This document shows positions 23,436 through 33,190 of a stretch of 64,000 bases of DNA, piece after piece. Both the position numbers and the translations under genes were made by a program. The stretch spans positions 21,481,207 to 21,545,206 of the forward strand of contig NC_089983.1 in the NCBI RefSeq assembly GCF_036417845.1, written 5' to 3'. A model generated the notes under the pieces. That model saw only the letters and a program-made list of their open reading frames with translations, ran no database searches and was not told the DNA's origin. The stretch's first letter is position 1, and the number at the start of each line of letters is the position of its first letter. The stretch comes from Apteryx mantelli. Taxonomy: Eukaryota; Chordata; Aves; Apterygiformes; Apterygidae.

Positions 23436-23507
23436 CTGCCCTGAAGATAGAGAACAGGGAAAGTTTCATAGGCACAGGCTGATAGATGGGTTGTTTGTGA
23501 TGTGTCT
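23436..23507 (-). CDS. Candidate 72-nt exon (minus strand)
   Basis: On the minus strand a T-rich acceptor ending TTTTGAAG (plus 23508-23515) precedes 72 nt that end at a consensus donor CAG|GTAAGA (plus 23436/23435). Two of three frames are open. It lies in the intron of the plus-strand gene model, so if both are real they overlap in antisense. No protein family was recognised. Confidence 0.15.
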
Positions 23508-23509
23508 CT

Positions 23510-25161
23510 TCAAAAGCAAGAAAATTATTTACTAAGAAGTTGTACTGGAGAATTTCCTGTAGCAAACCAAAAACGTTTCTGCATGTATTCATTCAGTTTA
23601 GACTTAATGATGTTCTGGTTGTGCTTCCGGGAGTTCCTTTAGAAAAACTAATACACAAACGGCTTGTTTGGTTGGCCTACTGCTGTAGCATCTTGAAAAT
23701 GTTAAAAAGAAAACCCTGTTATCAGTCTGAATATTGATGTTTGATTACATTAATGTGCCAGCCTTCTTGAAAGGTCAGTTTGAAGGCTTATTGCCTGTTA
23801 AAAGCTTGTTCCCCCTCCCCACCCACAGCGCTACAATTCTGTGCAATTATGTTATTTTACTCAAAGTTAGTCTTACACTGTGAATGTCTCCTTGTTATGG
23901 GTGAATTTATTATGTGATAATATAATTGTTTCAATGTTCCATCAGAAAAATCGTTCTGCAGTATAATGTATTCAGTCTTTGCCATCAAAAAAGCCTGTGA
24001 TACACACGTGTCTCTGGGATAGAGTCGTACAACTAAGGTAAACTGAAAAATGCAGCAAGTCCAATACTTACTTAAATATTAAATATTTCCCCATTTAAAC
24101 TTCAGCTTGTTGTCAAAATTTCATTTAGAAAATCTTTCTTTGAGTAATTTTATTTTCCTTGTACTATACCTTTGTGATCTTTAAAGAGGATTAACTTACC
24201 GTGTATTCTTTTCATGGCAATCATTTATTTTATTTATACACAGTTAGGGGCTCTGAGCTCAAAGCACATCTTACATGGAGTTTGACTTCAGTTGAACAGG
24301 GTTTCCCCAGACCAACTACTACCAGAACTTGTAAGAGAAATTTTTACAGCGAAACTGATCTGTCTTCCTAACTTTCATTCATGTTTCTGCACTTCAGAGT
24401 AGTTTACGTGGAACTCGTCTTATTGAGAAACTAATTTCCCTTAAGAGAGCAAAACTGAATAATTTGAGACTATTGATATGCATATGTATATAACATATAT
24501 ACTTAGCTTTGTCTCTGAATAGGTTTATCTTCTTTCTTGATTTTGAAATGTACTGACCTGATTGATCCATCATTGCTGATAATGACAGCTAGTCATGATT
24601 TAGTTTTTCCTGTATGCCTTCAAGACTGTGAAAAGAGACTGTTTTTCCACTTTAAATGTCATGAAAACTTGGTAGGACATTAACAAGGAATTTTCAGCTG
24701 TGAGCTTGGAAACAAGAGTCTTGTCTCAAATTATCCACTTATCTTTCTAGGCTGTGATTCAGAATATGCTCTTTTGTTTGTGAAACCTTTTCACTTATTC
24801 CTTGGTTTTCATGAATAATGTAGTCCAATTTCCTGTTTTTTATCTTTTGCCACTTTGATTGCCTCTTGTTGAAACTTCTGTGATTTTATTTGTATGAAGT
24901 AACTCGAAACATAAGAAAATGAATAATGTAAAAAAAAAAAAAACAAAAAAAACCCCAAAACAAAAAAACCCCTTTGAAAACTTAGAAGCATGATATATCA
25001 AGAGACAAAAGAATAGCTATCCTCTTCTGGATGCTTATTAGATTTACTCTTCCTACATGAGACTCTCATCTCCTCACCCCGCCCCCTTCTTCAAGGTAAT
25101 TGCTATAAAGAAACAAAAGCTTTAACAGGTTGGTTTCCCCCCACCCCACATGCACATACAG
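23510..25161. other. Candidate intron 2
   Basis: AT-rich with an A-run/CCCC tract at about 24930-24972. It ends in a C-rich pyrimidine tract and ACATACAG acceptor at 25161, with a plausible branch site (TTTAAC) about 37 bases upstream. Confidence 0.4.
24930..24972. repeat. A-rich tract with AAACCCC motifs
   Basis: Poly-A broken by single C and ending twice in CCCC. The same A-run/CCCC style recurs several times in the window. Confidence 0.8.
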
Positions 25162-25460
25162 TGACAGGCAATATGACAGCCATGTACTGCAGCAAAACTT
25201 TGCTATGGCATTGCTTGCAAAATGTGCCCATACAGGATCGTTTCCCACAGGCTCTTCCTTTGTTGTCTCCTTCAGTCAAAAGGCTTTTGATGATGTGTGC
25301 TAAACTCGGCATGAAATTAAAGAGCACTTTTTTTGTAGGACTCTCCGATGCTGTTTGGAACAATGTTAATCACACAGCGATGCTGGACACAAATGTGAAT
25401 CTACTCGGTTTAAAAGTAAGCTTTTCAATAGGGAGAACCCATATATTCGGTTTATTGAAG
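25162..25460 (+). CDS. Candidate third coding exon (299 nt, open throughout)
   Basis: It is bounded by a pyrimidine-tract acceptor (CATACAG at 25161) and a consensus donor AAG|GTAAGT at 25460/25461. In the phase delivered by the 23252 exon, the first codon becomes Val and 99 further codons are open to the donor, ending in phase 0. The predicted stretch is basic and hydrophobic, with segments such as VKRLLMMCAKLGMKLK and IGRTHIFGLLK. No known domain was recognised. Openness over 99 codons in AT-rich DNA together with both splice sites is the best coding evidence in the window, but it remains by-eye inference. The opposite strand also has scattered open frames here. Confidence 0.35.
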
Positions 25461-27010
25461 GTAAGTAAGCTTGGGGGGGGGGAGGGGTACCGAAGCATAA
25501 TTTTTCCCTTAAGCATCTTGGCACGTTCAGGCAGATAACAGGACTTGCACAACCTCAAGTGCAGCTTGACTTTTTGACAGAAAAATCAAACACACTGTTG
25601 AAGCTCATCTCTTTCTTCAAAAATTGCATACATGAATCATTAGCACCTTTAACAAGCTGGAAGATCTCCAAATCTATTTGGTCAATAACTCTCAGCTTCA
25701 AACGGAGAACTGCAGTAATTTCTTTCAAGGCCTGGATGATGTGCCTCTCAAAACTGATGAGCATGTTCACAGGCACTTTCTCTTTACAGCAAGACATATG
25801 GTATATTTTGTATTTGTGAATTTCTTTGATATTAGCGCTCTGGCACAACTTTAACTTTCTTTCAATGCTGTGTTTTGTCTGGAATTGTAGAGACTTGGTG
25901 AAAGTACAGAAAGTGGTGAGTTTTAGCAAACAACTTCTCTGCATTTTAGAAGACAGTAACATAGATGATGTGGTACAGTATTTGTTCTCATCTTGTTAAT
26001 GGGTAGTTACTCTTTTGTGAACTACTAATTAAAAATCGAGGCAACAAATATGCATATATGTACACAAGCACCCATTATATGTATAGTATACTACAAAATA
26101 CTTATGCTGCAGGAGGCACTTCAATTCTTTTCAAGGACTGGGACATCTGGATTTTCAGCAGAGGCCTAGCATGTATAGCTATAGCTCCATTCCTTAATCT
26201 GCTCTCTACATGTATGGATTCAGATCAAGGAAGCAGCCCATTACTGCTGTCCCTCAAATGCAAAACGTGGGAGTTATTGCTAGATGACAGCAAGGGTCTA
26301 GGTTAATTAGCAAAGTTGCTGTGTGATTAAGGAGTGGAGTATTTCTTTCTTGGTGGTGGTTGTTTTTTGGGAAGGATATTTGACCTCAGGTCAGTTACAG
26401 CATAGGTGACTCAGATGGGTCTAAAGGGGCAATCTTCTCAAAACGGGGCAGTAGTGATGTTCCGCAACTGTGCAGTTTAATTAGGTGGAGGTCTAGCACG
26501 AACGCCAGAGAGTTTCTCTTCTATGGAACAATTACTTAATGTCTATAAAATCCATACTGTATTACTAATTAATATTGGGATGACAGCCTTGATCTTAGAA
26601 ACTGGGATTTGCAGTACAGCAGATCTCTTCCACCCCAGAGGGCTGTTTCTCTTAACACCCACTTCTCAAGTGCTGGGGTGGGGAGTTGCTGTGTAAGCAG
26701 GGTACGGCATTATTATTGTGCATTTTCCCATACACAGCTGCTCTAGCAATTTATTTCTTGAAGACAATCAAAGGTCCAGCAAAATATGACAGACCTGACT
26801 TAGGCCAATGGAGACCCACTTTCTTTCAGGCTGTTTAGGAATGAGAGGGCTGCCATTACCAGCTCAGAGCAAAGGTCTGTCTAGCCTGGTATTATGTCTC
26901 TGATCATGACCAAAAGCAGACACTTAATGGAAAAAGTGTGTGTGTGTGTCTAGGCATTTATGGTCAAAGCATCTTATTCTCTTCCCAGCCTCTAACTCTG
27001 AGGTCTCTGA
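25461..27010. other. Noncoding DNA, candidate intron
   Basis: A G10-A-G4 run follows the donor at about 25473-25487. A 135-codon minus-strand frame at 25555-25962 is noted under findings. A good acceptor at 25798-25799 would add nine codons and a stop in phase 0 to the plus-strand model as an alternative ending. A GT microsatellite lies at 26936-26947. Confidence 0.45.
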
Positions 27011-27021
27011 AGCTCAGTGAC

Positions 27022-27592
27022 TGTCAGGGCCCTGAGTGTACTGCCCCCCTCTGTCCAGGAGTTTAGTTGGTTGAGTTCAAGGTCAGCCAGCTCACTGATG
27101 AGAACTGCTGTGAAGAAGGTTAGAAGTCTGAGCAAGGGCTGTCCCACTTACCTTTGGGAGCTGCTCTTAAGCTGAAGCTCTCCCACTTGTCCCCCGCTTG
27201 AGCTGGGTTGCAAAGGCATTGCAGCTACATTGGCCCCTGGTCTTGTACCTTCTTGATTCTGATCCTGACCTGTGGACTTGACTTCATAGCTTGGCCTTGG
27301 ACCTGCCTCATAACTACAGACTTGCTGGCTGATCAGTCAACTGAGGTTGACCCTGATTGCTGTCTCAGGACCTGATCCTAGCCCAGACTTAACAGACTCA
27401 ACTTCCTGGCTCATGTTGATGAGGTAGAACCTGCCTGCCTTTCTCCCTGCTTGCCTTCTCTTGTGGAGCAGCCTGCCTTTGCTGCTTCCTGACAGAGACT
27501 TCCTGGGATAGAAGTGTTTCTATTAAATTAATAAACCTCAATAAAGGGTTTTCTTCCATGAACTTGGCAAGTGTCTGTCTGTGTCTTCAACA
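27022..27592 (+). mobile_element. LTR-like segment, probable old retroviral solo LTR
   Basis: A 571-bp block of different composition (C/T-rich, many ACCTG/GACC motifs) begins TGTCAGGG and ends TTCAACA. It carries paired polyadenylation signals at 27530-27535 and 27540-27545, followed by a GTGTCTGTCTGTG tail as in LTR R/U5 regions. No internal retroviral genes and no convincing target-site duplication were found, so both ends are provisional. The 3' side runs into the CR1 end about 20 bp later. Known: birds carry many solo LTRs. Inferred: that this is one of them. Confidence 0.45.
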
Positions 27593-27610
27593 ATACCATG
27601 TGGCAAGGGG

Positions 27611-28735
27611 TTCACAGAATCACAGGATAGTTGAGGTTGGAAGAGACCTCTGAAGATCTAGTCCAACCCCCTGTCAAGCAGAGTGAGCTAGAGCAGGTTG
27701 CCCTGCACTGTATAAAGTCAAATTTTGAATATCTTCAAGGATGGAGATTCTACAACCTCCCTGGTCAACCCATTCTAGCGTTCAACCACCCTCACAGTGG
27801 AGAAAGTGTTTTCTTAGGTTCAGATGGAATTTCCTGTGTTCTGGTTTGTGCCCATTGCCTCTTGCCCTATCACTGGGCACCCCTGAGAAGAGTCTGTCTC
27901 AGTCATCTTTGCACCCTCCCATCATGTATCTATACATATGGATAAGATCCCTCGGGGCCTTCTCTTCTCTGGGCTAAACAGTCTAGGATCTCTCAGCCTC
28001 TCCTCATATGAGAGATGCTCCAGTCCCTTAATTGTCTTTGTGGCCCTTTGCTGGACTCACTCCAGTAGGTATTGAAGTGTACTGGGGAGCCTGGAACTGG
28101 ACACAGCACTCCAGATGTGCCCTCACCAGTACTAAGTAGAGGGGAAGAATCACCCCCCTTGACCTGATGGCAATGCTCTTCCTAATGCAGCCCAGGATAC
28201 TGTTGGCCTTTGCTACAAGGCCACATTGCTGGCCCGTGTTCAACTTGTCAGACAGGACCCCCAGGGTCTCTTTCTGTAAAGAGAAAGGGGTTGGTCTTCA
28301 GCCTGTACTGGTGCATGGGGTTATTCATCCCTGGGTGCAGGACTTTGCACTTCCCTTTCTTGAACTCTGAGGTTCCTCTCTGCCCGTTTCTCCAGCCTGT
28401 TGAGGTACCTCTGAATGGCAGCACAGCCCTCTGGTGTATCAACCACTCCTCCTGGTTTTGTCTTCTGCAAACTTGCTGAGGGTGCACTTTGTCCCATTCT
28501 CCAGATTATAAATGAAGATGTTAAATAGTCTTGGACTCAATATTGACACCTGGGTACGCTACTAATGACTGGCCTCCAGCTGGACCTCATGCTGCTGACA
28601 ACCCTCTGAGCCCAGCAGTTCAGCCAGTTTTCAATCCACCTCACTGTCACCTTGTGTCCAGAGTCCCAACCACTTCTGTTTACCTGATGTTTGATGCTTT
28701 TGCTCAATAACTGAGCAGTATCTGACACAGAAACT
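27611..28735 (-). mobile_element. CR1 LINE, 5'-truncated and decayed
   Basis: Read on the minus strand, this is the 3' part of a CR1 non-LTR retrotransposon, the dominant LINE of birds and other sauropsids. The 3' end on the plus strand shows the characteristic CAGAATCACAG followed by the GGTTGGAAGAGACCT and CCAACCCCCT block. Minus-strand translations show C-terminal reverse-transcriptase features in separate frames: VRWIENWL (28537-28728), KCKVLHPGMNNPM (28248-28487) and ILGCIRKSIA plus VILPLYLVLVR (28028-28243). Frameshifts and stops break the frame, and the element begins partway through the RT domain, so it is inactive. The 5' boundary near 28735 is approximate. Confidence 0.93.
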
Positions 28736-28739
28736 ACAG

Positions 28740-29152
28740 TGCTATTTTCAATAAACTATCGACTAAACATGAATTGAGTAAGGAAATAATGGTGTTACTA
28801 TGGCTTATGTTAAGTGTGGATGCTGTATGTCTAAGGATAGTTTTCCTGAAAGATCCCACATTGACCTATGCTTGCTCCCATTGAAGATTATAGGCTATTA
28901 GCATCAACTAGATCAGTAATGTGCACTTCATAAAGTTCAAGTACAAACATAATTCAAGGGTCTCAGGGCCTGAACTGGACTCTGTGTTTGTGTATGTCTG
29001 AGTATACAGTTCCTCTGATCTCAATAGAGTTATGTTGACTTATACTACCTAGAGATCTTTTAGTTGGCTTAGGCTGTCTGCAGAGGTATCCAGTACTTTA
29101 AGTAGTGTTGGTACAGCTGTGCTACTGAGGGAGAACTTGTTTTATGATTTCT
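28740..29152. other. Unique spacer between CR1 and LTR
   Basis: No gene or repeat recognised. Confidence 0.6.
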
Positions 29153-29158
29153 CTCTTG
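29153..29158. repeat. Target-site duplication (left copy), CTCTTG
   Basis: Exact match to CTCTTG at 29534-29539 on the other side of the LTR. Confidence 0.9.
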
Positions 29159-29533
29159 TGTGGAAGAATGGTTAAGTGAAAAGGGGCATGATCTCTCAGA
29201 AGTGAGCCATCCTCTCTTCACGATGGAGGGAGGATCCCTGCGGCTATGTGAACTGTCCTTGAGCATTCCTAGACCATTACAGAAGGGGAAGATAAGTAGT
29301 GGTAAACAAGTAAAGGAGGGGGCTGACAAGCCCCTCCACGTGAACAGCAACTTTGCACCAATCGTGTATTCGCTTCAGGCGCGTGAACAGAGACTGTAAA
29401 CCAATCATACAGCTACTGCTAGTGCATGCTTATTGCTTGTCTATATATACTCTGTGTAAGCTCTAATAAAGGGAGAATGACCATACTCATATTGAGACTC
29501 ATCGTTACTCCGGGTCCGTCTCCCACTCCGACA
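29159..29533 (+). mobile_element. Solo LTR of an endogenous retrovirus (ERVK-like)
   Basis: A 375-bp element starting TGTGGAAG and ending CCGACA (TG...CA ends) is flanked by perfect 6-bp duplications CTCTTG. Inside, in the right order for an LTR, are CCAAT boxes (29358 and 29401), a TATA-type CTATATATAC at 29441-29450 and AATAAA at 29465-29470. A short U5-like tail follows. There is no internal region, so it is a solo LTR left by recombination between two LTRs. Six-base duplications are typical of class II (beta/alpha-like) elements; the ERVK label rests on that plus the compact length and is an inference. The ends are intact, which suggests a younger insertion than the adjacent CR1. Confidence 0.88.
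29441..29470 (+). promoter_or_regulatory. LTR TATA box and polyadenylation signal
   Basis: CTATATATAC at 29441-29450 and AATAAA at 29465-29470 sit about 15 bp apart, as in compact retroviral LTRs. Confidence 0.75.
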
Positions 29534-29539
29534 CTCTTG
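29534..29539. repeat. Target-site duplication (right copy), CTCTTG
   Basis: Exact match to the left copy at 29153-29158. Confidence 0.9.
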
Positions 29540-30323
29540 GTTATAGTTTCTCTTTGCCTAAAGTAAGCCATGCAGGGTGAAGTATATAGGTACTTTTCAT
29601 ATGAAAAACTTCCTTTAAGAAAAGAAGCGGGGGTAGGATAATTGCCCTGTTTCAATATTTCCATTGCAATGATCAGGCGGCAATAAAATTTTTCTTTGTA
29701 ATCTTTGTTATCATCTAGTGGTGGGAACCTTCTGTTGCTAAAGCTGCTAAATTTTCCTTTTAATAATAGCCTACAGCCTTTTGGATCCAAGTTGTTATGC
29801 ACTGTATAATAAACAAAGAGAAAAATCACATTAGAGTAATGGAAAACTGACAACTTCAGGGCTTTACTACATCTTTTAATAAAGTTTCTGCCTTTTTTTT
29901 TTCCTGTGAGCACAGAACAACCCTATATTTTCAGTTTCAATGGCTTATTGAAGGTTAAAGGAAATTACAATACAAAGAACATAAGTTCTTCAGGAGAGAA
30001 CAAAAATACAGTGCTTTGATACAAAAATTGCATGAAAGCTGTCTATTTACCTTTCAGTCTGTGAAACGCATTGCCTATATTCCCTTTGTGTTATTATGAA
30101 TATAAAATGTGTAGTGTCAGATTAAATATGAAGACAGACATGTGAGACAGTGTAGTCAGGTCCATGGTGCACAAGAACCTTTCCCTGTTGGGCAATACTG
30201 TGAATTTGTCTCTTGTCCTGTAGCTAAAAAAAGCCTGAACGCAGCTGGGGAAAGGATGGAAGCAGCATGTTTGTGTTACTGTGCAATGTAGGAATAAAAA
30301 GACTTCTATAGTGTGTGGGTTTT

Positions 30324-30366
30324 TGTGTGTGTGTGTGTGGTTTTTTTTTCTTTTTCCCCCCCCCCC
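30324..30366. repeat. (GT)n-T-run-C-run low-complexity tract
   Basis: A GT dinucleotide run is followed by T9 and then by a T- and C-rich run ending in eleven C. Confidence 0.9.
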
Positions 30367-31263
30367 AACTCTAACTGAAGGTTGAGACTTTCTCACATGC
30401 TTTGTTTCTTAGTTGAGTTTTGAAAATTATTATTTTGACTGAAGCACGCAGCTCTAGGTATGTGGTAAAAGGTGGTGGCAGGTCACTTCTTTCAAAGGTT
30501 TGCAGCTGGCTCTACTCAAAGGCAAGTACCACAGAAGAAGGCTCAGTTGTGCCTGTTCTGGTGGATCTTCATTGCTTATGTTACATCTGACCCTTTGCGT
30601 TCCTGAGTGCTCTTAACTGCTACTGCTTCTAGAGGAACCATTTAGCAGTCTGTTATCTCTAGGTTATGGGTGGACAGGGACAAATACTGATTAAAAACTG
30701 ACATGAATATCAAAGATGACTCTTGCATGCTTTTTTTTCCTAGCATGAAAAGCAATAGTAAATGATACTGTCACTCTTGTCTGGTTTGAAAAATCTGTAC
30801 TTATTGGGCCATCAGCCAGGCACTCCTGGATCTCAGAATAATTCTGTCACTTGATTTAAAGTAGACACTATGTTAATACATGCTGCTAGACTGCTTCCTT
30901 AATGAAAAATGAATACAGTTTTCGGTCTGTTACCTCAGTTCTTCTAGACCTCAATTTGGTAATGGAAAACTGGCAAGATCAGCATTATTTGATCACAGCT
31001 ACCCCAGAAAAGTTTCAGGTGTGCTTTTCATTATGAAAATACTACTGTTGCTAGAAATATGTGCTAAGGATTAGGATTTGCTTTATTTGAAAGGGATTTC
31101 CTTTGAGCGAAAACAAGAATCTGCATTAATTGGGGATACATTTGATATGAGAAATATGCCTAGTAAAATATAAAGTAGACTTTAAATACCCAAATGATTC
31201 TTTTGACTTCAGTAGAGCAGTTTACTTAGGACTTACTGGAGCAGGGCCTATATAATCTTAAAT

Positions 31264-31283
31264 CCCCCCCCGCCCCCCGCCCC
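31264..31283. repeat. C-rich tract
   Basis: Three C-runs separated by single G. Confidence 0.85.
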
Positions 31284-33024
31284 AATCTTTAAATGTCCTT
31301 AACTAGCTTCATAAAAGATGCTTCTTTTTAAAGTGCAGCTGAAGTATTTGGCATTGAATTAACTAAAACCAGTTGTTTTCTATGTTAAGAAAGCACCGGT
31401 TGCACAGTTAGTTTTTTGTGTGTTATATTATGGGAGGAGTTTGATCAACAACCAGATTGTCATAAACAGGGAATTAGATGCAAAAATTTAAAATAAATTC
31501 TAGTTCACCTTTATTTAATGTAGGCGTAGTAAAGGGGAGACCAATAACACCTCAAATGAGGAAAAGGCACACTGTCATTAGCCATACCAACATCAGTGTT
31601 ACCCTACTGTTAATAATGCAGCAATGTGGGATCTCTTTTGCTCATGTTTTTAGAATTGGAAATACTTCAAGTTGTGCCTAAGTAATTATGACAAAATACT
31701 TCCTTTTAAGCAATGAGCAGCTGTATCTACCCAAACTGCATGATATGGTCATTAATTAATCTTGTGTTTGTAGTTACCTTGTCTATTGCCTTTATTGTAT
31801 TTAATACACATTATACAATGTTTTCTTTGAATGTTAAATAACATCAGTATTAAAGCAGCTTGCCCTATTAAAATTAAAAAAAAAAGTATTTTTGTGCCTG
31901 CAGCTTCATGAAAATCATACTGTGAACAAAAAAGGTTATGAAACTTAGAGCAATTTGATGCGTTCAGATTGCTACAATGCTCCTAGACAAAGAACAAGCT
32001 GGGTAAATGGTGACAGATTGTGTTGTATGAAAAGACTTCAACTGTGTGACTCAGTTGTGCACATTCTTCTTAGCACATTTGTCTGTATATATGAACATTT
32101 GAATTTAAAATTCACTACTAGATTTGATAACGGAAGACCAATTGTTCACTAAGAAGCTTGGAGCTCAGTGAGGTTTGAAGTGGTGGGTCAGATCCTGTGG
32201 CCTTTTCTTGCAAATGTCTATTTGTCACTCATTTAGAATGCAGTTTTTACAAGGCAGGTGCTACTTTGGGTACATACCGTAACCACAATGCTAAGCTTAG
32301 GCTCTAGAAATTACCATAATAAAGAAGAAATTGTAATTCACATCCAGAAGGTGTGATGTTATCAGTCTACTGCAAAACTAGATGGTAACATTCCTGCAGA
32401 CTTAGTTGGAATGCTTTTAATAAGTGCAAACAAGAAAATGTTCTTTGAGATGTATTGAATTTGATATTTTTCAACATTCTGAAAATTTTTCTTCTGAAAG
32501 ACATCCATTTTTATACTGACGACTTAATCTTGAGAACATGTAAGGGAGTAAGCACTAAGACAAGTGATTTTAATAGAGCAAGGAATCAAATTAGCCCAGG
32601 ATGGTGTTCTTGGCCTCTGGATTTGATCTAGAGCAGTGTAAATGGCTGATTAGTTATGCTGTGGGAGGGAAGGGGAGAGGTCAGTTTTAAATAAGTGTAT
32701 GTTGCTTAGCTGCCACTGAATGATCTCTTACTAGATGTTCCCTAGAAAGTATTAGAAGTGTTTGAAAGCCACCCTCTAGTTATCTATGCTGGTTTCAACA
32801 GTGGATTAACTAAAGCTATCAACATGGCACTATGTCAGATAAGATAGCTGTCAGATTTAAGTTTCATTTAGAAGGGATCCTATCAGGATCAGGCTATTCA
32901 AAATATATGGGAGTGTTGGGAGGATCTTTTTTTTTTCTTCAGTTTGACAGTGAAATGTAAAATAATGTCTACAGATGATTTAACAGGGTTTTTTCTTCTC
33001 TCTCTCTTTCTTTTTCTTTTTTAG

Positions 33025-33114
33025 AAGTCAATAGTGTCAGATAATTTGGAGACTACAATAACTCCCCTTGCTTTCGAACATTACTTTTGGAAGTATGGGT
33101 TAAATCATATCTAA
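33025..33114 (+). CDS. Candidate terminal coding exon
   Basis: It is preceded by an unusually long CT-rich tract ending TTTTTTAG at 33024. In phase 0, which is the phase left by the 25162-25460 exon, it opens 29 codons starting KSIVSDNLET and ends at TAA (33112-33114). The variant polyadenylation hexamer ATTAAA lies at 33122-33127. With this exon the plus-strand model would encode about 175 residues. The link across 7.5 kb and three transposon insertions is speculative. The tract may simply be low-complexity DNA. Confidence 0.15.
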   Translation, partial: KSIVSDNLETTITPLAFEHYFWKYGLNHI

Positions 33115-33130
33115 AAACTTCATTAAAAAT

Positions 33131-33190
33131 GAATATATAAAGGTGAAAATGAATATATAAAGGTGAAAATGAATATATAAAGGTGAAAAC
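33131..33190. repeat. Tandem repeat, three 20-bp units
   Basis: The unit GAATATATAAAGGTGAAAAT is repeated three times; only the last base of the third unit differs. Near-perfect identity implies recent expansion. Confidence 0.95.

Larger units (their letters stand above)
29540..33020. other. AT-rich noncoding DNA
   Basis: No gene recognised. It contains a GT/T/C low-complexity run at 30324-30366 and a C-rich tract at 31264-31283. It ends in a long polypyrimidine tract (about 32996-33022). Confidence 0.5.

Noticed and set aside
29160..29399. ORFs inside the solo LTR
   Set aside because: LTRs of this type do not encode protein; the element has no internal region.
29419..29913. 164-codon minus-strand ORF, the longest in the window
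   Set aside because: It runs from unique DNA into the end of the solo LTR, has no domain or splice support, and its length is compatible with chance in 64 kb.
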